DNA from: an uncultured Eubacteriales bacterium
GTDB lineage: Bacteria; Bacillota; Clostridia; Christensenellales; Borkfalkiaceae
Assembly: GCA_902766475.1 (NCBI GenBank)
Contig: CACXDQ010000225.1
Coordinates: 1 to 6,274, forward strand
Direction: 5' to 3'
Length of the DNA stretch: 6,274 nt
The notes beneath the pieces are model-generated. The model saw only the letters and a list, made by a program, of their open reading frames with translations. It searched no databases and was not told where the DNA came from. Position 1 is the stretch's first letter. Each line of letters begins with the position of its first letter. Both the position numbers and the translations under genes were made by a program. This document shows positions 1 through 4,954 of this stretch, in pieces.

Positions 1-72
1 AGAAAGGGCTATGAGGAGAAGAAAGCCGAGCTTAATTTAGCAAAGGCAAAATCTTCAACTTATATCATTTAA
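1..72 (+). CDS. C-terminal end of an unrecognised protein (partial)
   Basis: Frame 1 is open from the window edge to a TAA at 70-72 and gives 23 residues. They are rich in Lys and Glu (KKAEL, AKAK) and end in STYII. The other two forward frames stop earlier (frame 3 at the TGA beginning at base 12, frame 2 at about base 38). This reading is therefore the likely tail of a gene that begins upstream. The fragment has no motif I recognise. plsX or another lipid-synthesis gene often precedes acpP in Firmicutes, but nothing here confirms that. The stop lies five bases before the acpP -35 box, so acpP has its own promoter even if read-through from this gene occurs. With only 24 codons, a chance open frame cannot be excluded. 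Confidence 0.4.
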   Translation, partial: RKGYEEKKAELNLAKAKSSTYII

Positions 73-77
73 AAAAA

Positions 78-106
78 TTGACGTAAAAAGTCAAATTTAA
101 TAAAAT
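78..106 (+). promoter_or_regulatory. Sigma-A type promoter of acpP
   Basis: The -35 box TTGACG (78-83) and -10 box TAAAAT (101-106) each match the consensus at five of six positions and are separated by the ideal 17 bases. Transcription should start near 112-114, giving a leader of about 20 bases that carries the ribosome binding site GGAGG (123-127). An inverted repeat, TTGAC (78-82) and GTCAA (90-94), overlaps the -35 box and could be an operator, though it is short. Confidence 0.75.
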
Positions 107-132
107 ATTCGTAAAAATATACGGAGGCAAAA

Positions 133-363
133 ATGGATACTTTTGAAAAAGTGGCATCGCTTTTAAGCGAACAGCTCGGCGTTGACAAAGCCGAAATCAC
201 TCCCGACAGCGACGTGGTGAAAGACCTCGGCGCCGACTCTCTCGACGTCGTTCAGATGCTTATGGAGCTTGAAGATCAGTTCGGCATAACCGTTCCCGAA
301 GAGGAAGCGACGGAGATAAAGACCGTAGCCGACATCGTAAAGATAATCGATTCCAAAAACTGA
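133..363 (+). CDS. acpP: Acyl carrier protein
   Basis: This is a 76-residue acyl carrier protein, the small acidic cytoplasmic carrier that holds growing fatty acyl chains as thioesters during type II fatty acid synthesis and hands them to acyltransferases for phospholipid synthesis. The phosphopantetheine attachment site is the DSL motif, with Ser36 as the modified residue, inside the typical GADSLDVV stretch. The length, the four-helix layout and the PEEEA segment before helix III are normal for AcpP. GGAGG (123-127) lies 5 bases before the ATG, which fixes the start. The gene has its own promoter upstream and a terminator directly downstream, so it appears to be transcribed alone. It is not joined to rnc as in many Firmicutes. 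A carrier protein for a specialised pathway is possible, but the sequence is that of a housekeeping ACP. Confidence 0.97.
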   Translation: MDTFEKVASLLSEQLGVDKAEITPDSDVVKDLGADSLDVVQMLMELEDQFGITVPEEEATEIKTVADIVKIIDSKN

Positions 364-372
364 AAAGAAAAA

Positions 373-416
373 GACGAAAAAATACCGCAGGGCTTTCTTG
401 CGGTATTTTTTTCGTC
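373..416 (+). terminator. Rho-independent terminator after acpP
   Basis: A 17-base left arm (373-389, GACG-A6-TACCGCA) pairs with 399-416 with only one extra T on the right. The loop is GGGCTTTCT. The GC-rich upper stem (CCGCA/TGCGG) is followed by seven T residues (406-412), the classic form. It begins 9 bases after the acpP stop. On the opposite strand the stem is also followed by a T-rich run, so it could work in both directions, although no minus-strand gene nearby needs it. Confidence 0.92.
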
Positions 417-457
417 AAAAAAATTATGAAGGCGGGAAATAAACTATTTTAAATAAC

Positions 458-486
458 TTGATAAATATTTATATGTATGATATAAT
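458..486 (+). promoter_or_regulatory. Strong extended -10 promoter of the ftsK-rimO operon
   Basis: The -35 box is TTGATA (458-463, five of six consensus bases). The spacer is exactly 17 bases and the -10 box is a perfect TATAAT (481-486) preceded by TG at 478-479, an extended -10 element. AT-rich DNA lies upstream. Transcription should start around 492-494, the first bases of the tandem repeat at 492-533. The spacer contains a 12-base perfect palindrome, ATAAATATTTAT (461-472), which may simply reflect AT richness. Confidence 0.85.
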
Positions 487-491
487 TTAAA

Positions 492-533
492 AGAATTGTT
501 ATAGACAACTGTAGAATTGTTATAGACAACTGT
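492..533 (+). repeat. Perfect tandem 21-base duplication at the ftsK transcription start
   Basis: Two identical 21-base units abut each other at 492-512 and 513-533. Each begins AGAATTGTTA and ends GACAACTGT, and each contains a small dyad, TTGT-TATAG-ACAA (496-508 and 517-529). The array starts at the predicted transcription start, so it forms the first part of the mRNA leader and also sits where a repressor would block RNA polymerase. The dyad broadly resembles operators of GntR/HutC-type regulators, but this is a weak similarity. A replication-slippage duplication with no function is the simple alternative. Confidence 0.9.
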
Positions 534-558
534 GCGTGCGGTTTTACGTGCGTGGGCG

Positions 559-567
559 AGGAGGTGA
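559..567 (+). promoter_or_regulatory. Ribosome binding site that fixes the ftsK start
   Basis: AGGAGGTGA is a full match to the 16S rRNA 3' end and lies at ideal spacing from the ATG at 572. It selects that ATG over the in-frame GTG at 536, which has no ribosome binding site and would add 12 residues (VRFYVRGRGGET, the initiator read as Met) that merely translate the leader. Confidence 0.92.
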
Positions 568-571
568 AACA

Positions 572-3361
572 ATGTCCGTAAAAAACGCTGACAAATTTAT
601 CAATAGGGGGCTGTGGGGCGGAACGATAGCTCTGTTTTCGCTTACGGCGCTCATTTTCATGGTAACGGGCGAGAGCTTTTTATACAGCGTCAGCGGTGAA
701 GCGCAGAAGTTTTTATTCGGCGTTTTCGGATATTTCGCTTTTCCTCTTTTCTCGGCGCTGTTTGCGTTCGGGCTTATGCTCATTTTCGTAAAGAGGGAAA
801 TCGGCGGCTCGGCAAAAATAACGGCGGCGTTTGCGTCGCTCGCCCTCATATTTTTCGCATTTATCCTTCACCTTGCATTTTCAACGCCGAGTGAAGATTT
901 TTCGGCGTATATAGAAAGTTGTTACCTTGCCGGGTTTTCAGAAAAAGCTACGATAGGCGGCGTTATAGCGGCGCTCGCCGTTTACCCTCTCGCACACTTT
1001 ACCACGCTTGTAGGCGCTTATTTTATACTCGTCGCACTCGCCGTCATTTGCCTTATCGTGGTGTTCAGAAAGAGAGTTTTTGCGTCCAAGCCCCGTTCGG
1101 GCAAAGACGAAGTTACGGGCGTTTACGATTCGCCGAAAGGCAGAGAAGATATAGACGGCTACGAGGAAGTGGGCGGCAGAAACAGAGTTTCGGGTTTTGG
1201 CGGCTCTTCTAAAAGCCCGACCGTCGGAAAGCGCAAGCTTGCAATGGCGGACAGCCCGTTTGAGTTCAGGGAAGAGGGTGAATACGAAAAAGAACGCTCC
1301 GCCGCTTCCGAAAAACTCTATCCCGAAAGAGAGGGAAATCCCGCATCCGTTTACAGTGAGGAATATGACAGAGCGTTCAACGAGAAGAGAGATTACGTCA
1401 GGTCGTCAATGCACGGCACGGAGCAAAACGGCTATGAAAACAGCGGCGCAAACGCCGTTTATAACGACAATTTAGGACAAGCCGACGAGGATATACGGCT
1501 TGGCGAAAACGTCTATATACCCGACGATTACAGAGAAGATAATTATCGGGATCGTCAAGATTTCGGGGAGAGCGCAAGCGTCAGCCCCGAAGAGGTCGAC
1601 ATAGAAAACGGAGTTGACGAGAGCGCCGCCGACGAGGGCGTGAGGAGCTTTTCGTTCGACAGCGACGAGGGCGATACGGAAGATGTGGGCGACGGCGGCA
1701 GAATGACCGAATCCGTCGTGCCGGAGCCGCAAGAGAGCGTGCCTGAGCCGCCGAGATTTTACGAGAGAGAGGAAAGACCGTCGGTAAAGCCTAAGCCGCA
1801 ACCCGAAAAGAAGGTCGAAGAGGCGGTAAACCCATACGATATGATGCCCCTCAATTTCAAGTACGTCGCACCGCCGATAAAGCTGTTGAAAGTTTACGAA
1901 AACAACGAGAGTTACGCCGACGTGGAGCGGTTTATGAGGGAAAAGGGCGACGTTATTTTAAGCACGCTTAAAGTCCTCGGCGGAATAAACGCCGAGATAG
2001 CGGACGTCGTTCACGGCCCTACCGTAACGAGATTTGCGCTTAGAATTCCATTGAATGTTTCGGTAAAGAGCGTAGTTAAATACGTCGACGACTTGAAACT
2101 TCAATTAAAGGCGACGAGCGATATCCGTATTGCGCAGATACCGGGCACGTCGTACCTCGGCATAGAAGTGCCCAACGATAAGCAAGCGACCGTCGGTTTA
2201 AGGGAAGTTATAGAGAGTAAGCCGTTTATAAACGCAAAGCCCAATTCGCTCACCTTTGCGATAGGTAAAGACATTATAGGCAACGCCGTCGTTTCGGACA
2301 TCGTTTCCATGCCGCACCTTCTTATAGCGGGCGCAACGGGCACGGGTAAATCGGTAGGTTTAAACTCGCTCATCGTAAGTTTGATGTATAAATACAGCCC
2401 CGCCGATTTAAGGTTTATCATAATCGATCCCAAACAAGTCGAATTCACAATATTCAAGGGCATACCCCACATGCTCTTCGACGAGATCATTTCCGAGCCC
2501 AATAAAGCCGTCGCCGTCCTCAACTGGGCGGTGAGGGAGATGGAGGCGAGATATACCAAACTCTGCGCCGCAATGGTCAGAAATATCGACGAATACAACG
2601 CTCAGATAGATCCCACGAAAGAGAAGAGAATGCCGAGGATAGTTATTATCGTCGACGAATTTGCCGACCTCATGCAGACCGACAAGAAGAATATCGAAAG
2701 CGCAATTTCCCGTATTGCGGCAAAGGCGAGGGCTTCGGGCGTATGCCTTATCCTCGCAACGCAAAGACCGTCCGTCGATATAATGGTCGGCTCGATAAAG
2801 ACCAATTTCCCGTCGAGAATGGCTTTCAAGATGTCCAATGCGGTAGACTCCAATACCATACTTAACGAGCAAGGTGCGGAAACCCTTCTCGGGAAAGGCG
2901 ACGTTCTGTTCAGAACGACCGATCACCCCCAGCTCACGAGGGCACAGGGCGCATTCGTCAGCCTCGACGAGATAAAGACCATTGTCGACTATATCAAGGC
3001 GCACAACAAGTGCTATTTCAACGAATTTGCCCTCGCTTCCATAAATAACGAGTGCAATCCGCAAGCGATAGAAACGTCCGGCTTTGGCGGCGGCGGAAAG
3101 GGCGCCGTTTCAAAGGACAATTTAGCCGGATTGTATCTCGCAATTCAGCTCGGCGCAATATCCATTTCAATGATACAGAGAAGGCTTCGCTTCGGCTTTC
3201 CGAAGTCCGCCGGAATTGTCGACTGGATGGAGAGAGAGGGATATATAGTAAAGGGCAACGGCAAGCAAAATCAGGTATTAATGACGAAAGAGCAGTATGA
3301 CGAGAAGTACGGCGATATGCTTTCCGATGAGGAATTTTCCGAAAAATACGATAATTTATAA
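572..3361 (+). CDS. ftsK: Membrane-anchored DNA translocase FtsK/SpoIIIE
   Basis: This 929-residue protein is a septum-located, ATP-driven double-stranded DNA pump that clears or moves chromosomes during division (and into the forespore in spore formers, where it is called SpoIIIE). Residues 1-170 hold four or five membrane segments (about 14-33, 46-73, 82-104 and 128-167). Residues 170-428 form a long, charged, Tyr/Glu/Asp/Arg-rich linker that is probably disordered. The alpha domain follows (about 429-560, with GPTVTRF at 482-488 and GIEVPN at 530-535). The RecA-like beta motor has Walker A GATGTGKS (587-594) and Walker B VIIVDEF (691-697, with D695 and E696), as well as LATQRPSVD (728-736). 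Residues 847 to about 905 are the winged-helix gamma domain that reads polarity sequences (SISMIQRRLRFGF). About 25 further residues form an acidic tail. It is the first gene of the operon, with a perfect ribosome binding site. FtsK and SpoIIIE cannot be told apart here. Confidence 0.95.
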   Translation: MSVKNADKFINRGLWGGTIALFSLTALIFMVTGESFLYSVSGEAQKFLFGVFGYFAFPLFSALFAFGLMLIFVKREIGGSAKITAAFASLALIFFAFILHLAFSTPSEDFSAYIESCYLAGFSEKATIGGVIAALAVYPLAHFTTLVGAYFILVALAVICLIVVFRKRVFASKPRSGKDEVTGVYDSPKGREDIDGYEEVGGRNRVSGFGGSSKSPTVGKRKLAMADSPFEFREEGEYEKERSAASEKLYPEREGNPASVYSEEYDRAFNEKRDYVRSSMHGTEQNGYENSGANAVYNDNLGQADEDIRLGENVYIPDDYREDNYRDRQDFGESASVSPEEVDIENGVDESAADEGVRSFSFDSDEGDTEDVGDGGRMTESVVPEPQESVPEPPRFYEREERPSVKPKPQPEKKVEEAVNPYDMMPLNFKYVAPPIKLLKVYENNESYADVERFMREKGDVILSTLKVLGGINAEIADVVHGPTVTRFALRIPLNVSVKSVVKYVDDLKLQLKATSDIRIAQIPGTSYLGIEVPNDKQATVGLREVIESKPFINAKPNSLTFAIGKDIIGNAVVSDIVSMPHLLIAGATGTGKSVGLNSLIVSLMYKYSPADLRFIIIDPKQVEFTIFKGIPHMLFDEIISEPNKAVAVLNWAVREMEARYTKLCAAMVRNIDEYNAQIDPTKEKRMPRIVIIVDEFADLMQTDKKNIESAISRIAAKARASGVCLILATQRPSVDIMVGSIKTNFPSRMAFKMSNAVDSNTILNEQGAETLLGKGDVLFRTTDHPQLTRAQGAFVSLDEIKTIVDYIKAHNKCYFNEFALASINNECNPQAIETSGFGGGGKGAVSKDNLAGLYLAIQLGAISISMIQRRLRFGFPKSAGIVDWMEREGYIVKGNGKQNQVLMTKEQYDEKYGDMLSDEEFSEKYDNL
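3110..3358 (+). repeat. Gamma-domain repeat, copy 1 (3' end of ftsK)
   Basis: These 249 bases encode residues 847-929 and align without gaps to 4694-4942. By hand count, 222 of 249 bases (about 89%) and 73 of 83 residues match. Exact runs of 44 bases (3170-3213) and 33 bases (3219-3251) are shared. The rest of the two genes is much less alike, so this block is either gene-converted or under strong constraint. Confidence 0.9.
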
Positions 3362-3379
3362 TTTGCGAAGGAGAAAACA

Positions 3380-4945
3380 ATGAAGAGATACGAAGAGATG
3401 CCGAAAAATTACGAATACATCGCTCCGCCGACGGAGCTTTTGAGCGATTACGAAATCGCCGTACCGAACGAAAAATGGGCTGAGGCTATTTCCGAAACCA
3501 TTTTAAATACGGTAAAAACCGAGGCTAAGACGGAAGCGGAGATCACGGGTATAACCTACGGGGCGAGCATTACGAGATTTGAGGTCAAAGTTTCGGAAAA
3601 TACGCCCGTAAAAGCCGTTCTGGGGTGTGAGGACGAACTTCACTTTCTGCTTAAAGACTGGGTTATGATAAGCTCCGTTTACGGCACGGAAAAATTTGCA
3701 TTCGACGTGCCCAACGAAGTGCGTGGAAACGTCGGCTTGAAACAAGTGATAGAGGGCAACACGTCCGTCGGGGGAAATACCCTTATAGCCGCTATCGGCA
3801 AAGACGTTTCGGGGTTTTCCGTCGAAGAGGACGTCGTAAAAATGCCCCACCTTCTTATAGGCGGAGCGGCTGGCTCGGGCAAGTCGGTTGTTTTAAACTC
3901 AATTCTCATAAGCCTTATGTACCGTTACAGCCCGGCAGATCTGAGGTTTATAATAATCGATCCGAAGCGTGTGGAATACGTGCTTTTCGAGGATATGCCG
4001 CACCTTTTATTCGACAAGATTTTGGGCGACGTCGACGAGGCGCTGAACGCCCTCAAATGGCTTAGCGGCGAGATAAACAGAAGATTTGGCTTGATGAGGG
4101 AAGCCGCCGTCAGAAACGTGGGAGAATACAACGAATACGCATTGAGGGAAGGCAAGAGCAAACTGTATAGGCTCGTCGTCGTGATAGACGAGTTCGGGGA
4201 TATTGCCACACAGAGTTTTAAGGAGTTCGATAACGCCTTATCGCCCGTACTCATGAAGGCGAGAGCGGCGGGCATACATATCATACTCGCAACGCAGCGC
4301 ATTTCGCCGAAAATAATGGCGAGCTGTATCAAATACAACGTTCCGTCACGCATCGCTTTAAAGGCGTCTTGCGCAAGCGATTCCAAAACGCTCATCGAAG
4401 AAGGCGGCGCCGAAAACCTTATCGGCAGCGGCGATATGTTCATCAAGACGACTCAGGACTTCCATCCGAGGAGAGTTCAGGGCGCATATATAAGCCTCGA
4501 CGAGGTAAAGGCGGTAGTTGAATTTATCAAGCAACATAACGACGCCTATTTCGACGAAAAGGCTAAGGGCGAAATAGCTACCGAAAGTAAAAATTCTTTC
4601 TCGTCCGTATTTGATTTTTTGGGTACGGCAAAGAGAACGAACGGCGGATCAAAGAGCGAAAAAAGCGTCGAACCGACGTCCGACGCTCCCGTTTCCAAGG
4701 ATAATTTAGCCGGCTTATACCTTGCGATTTCTCTCGGCACGATCTCCATTTCGATGATACAGAGAAGGCTTCGCTTCGGCTTTCCGAAGTCCGCCGGCAT
4801 TATCGACTGGATGGAGAGAGAGGGATATATAGTAAGGGGCGACGGCAAGCAAAATCAGGTTATAATGACGAAAGAACAGTATGACGAGAAGTACGGAAAT
4901 ATTCTTTCCGATGAGGAATTCTCCGAAAAATACAATAATTTTTAA
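3380..4945 (+). CDS. Soluble FtsK-type motor protein, paralogue of the upstream gene
   Basis: This 521-residue FtsK/SpoIIIE-family ATPase has no membrane domain and no linker. It starts at the point where the alpha domain begins in its neighbour (NYEYIAPP here, NFKYVAPP there). The alpha domain (about 10-140) is diverged: GP of the family is GA (61-62). The beta motor keeps Walker A GAAGSGKS (162-169) and Walker B VVVIDEF (266-272, D270 and E271), as well as LATQR (303-307). The usual RPSVD is RISPK (307-311), and Pro289 replaces an Arg found in the neighbour (R714). A low-complexity stretch (about 395-437) leads to a winged-helix gamma domain (439 to about 497) almost identical to the neighbour's. 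AAGGAG (3368-3373) precedes the ATG, and the gap to ftsK is 18 bases, so the two are co-transcribed. It probably binds or pumps DNA in the cytoplasm or joins rings of the larger protein, both inferences. B. subtilis SftA is a soluble family member but is longer at its N-terminus. Confidence 0.9.
   Translation: MKRYEEMPKNYEYIAPPTELLSDYEIAVPNEKWAEAISETILNTVKTEAKTEAEITGITYGASITRFEVKVSENTPVKAVLGCEDELHFLLKDWVMISSVYGTEKFAFDVPNEVRGNVGLKQVIEGNTSVGGNTLIAAIGKDVSGFSVEEDVVKMPHLLIGGAAGSGKSVVLNSILISLMYRYSPADLRFIIIDPKRVEYVLFEDMPHLLFDKILGDVDEALNALKWLSGEINRRFGLMREAAVRNVGEYNEYALREGKSKLYRLVVVIDEFGDIATQSFKEFDNALSPVLMKARAAGIHIILATQRISPKIMASCIKYNVPSRIALKASCASDSKTLIEEGGAENLIGSGDMFIKTTQDFHPRRVQGAYISLDEVKAVVEFIKQHNDAYFDEKAKGEIATESKNSFSSVFDFLGTAKRTNGGSKSEKSVEPTSDAPVSKDNLAGLYLAISLGTISISMIQRRLRFGFPKSAGIIDWMEREGYIVRGDGKQNQVIMTKEQYDEKYGNILSDEEFSEKYNNF
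4694..4942 (+). repeat. Gamma-domain repeat, copy 2 (3' end of the second motor gene)
   Basis: This is the partner of the block at 3110-3358 and encodes residues 439-521. The exact shared runs are 4754-4797 and 4803-4835. Among the 73 identical codons I count 13 silent differences. In the motor segment SPADLRFIIIDPK plus its preceding Tyr, 6 of 14 identical codons differ silently. The 3' block is therefore alike at silent sites as well as in protein. Confidence 0.9.
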
Positions 4946-4954
4946 TAGATAAAT

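Noticed and set aside
532..554. GTGCGTG direct repeat (532-538 and 548-554) in the ftsK leader
   Set aside because: Seven bases is short, the two copies are not palindromic and no known element fits.
536..571. GTG at 536 as an upstream start for ftsK, giving 12 more residues
   Set aside because: It has no ribosome binding site, sits just after the tandem repeat, and the ATG at 572 has a perfect AGGAGGTGA at the right distance.
919..1475. Plus-strand frames 919-1212 and 1197-1475 within the ftsK membrane and linker region
   Set aside because: They are Arg-rich, low-complexity translations in another frame of a continuous real gene, with no sign of a frameshift.
2883..2890. CCCTTCTC, whose reverse complement GAGAAGGG matches the B. 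subtilis SpoIIIE recognition sequence
   Set aside because: One 8-base match in 6.3 kb on either strand is not surprising, and here it encodes a conserved TLLGKG segment. No cluster or strand bias can be judged in this window.
2101..3064. Long open frames on the minus strand inside ftsK (2101-2598 and 2408-3064)
   Set aside because: They lie opposite the conserved motor domain, overlap each other and have no plausible domain or ribosome binding site. They follow from the codon usage of the real gene.
3925..4446. 173-codon open frame on the minus strand inside the second motor gene
   Set aside because: It is a shadow of the conserved Walker region. The matching frame in the first gene is similar because the plus-strand proteins are related.
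572..4945. The possibility that the second motor gene is a broken or frameshifted end of one longer gene
   Set aside because: The first gene has its own complete gamma domain and stop, and the second has its own ribosome binding site, alpha domain, motor and gamma domain. This is a duplication, not a split gene.
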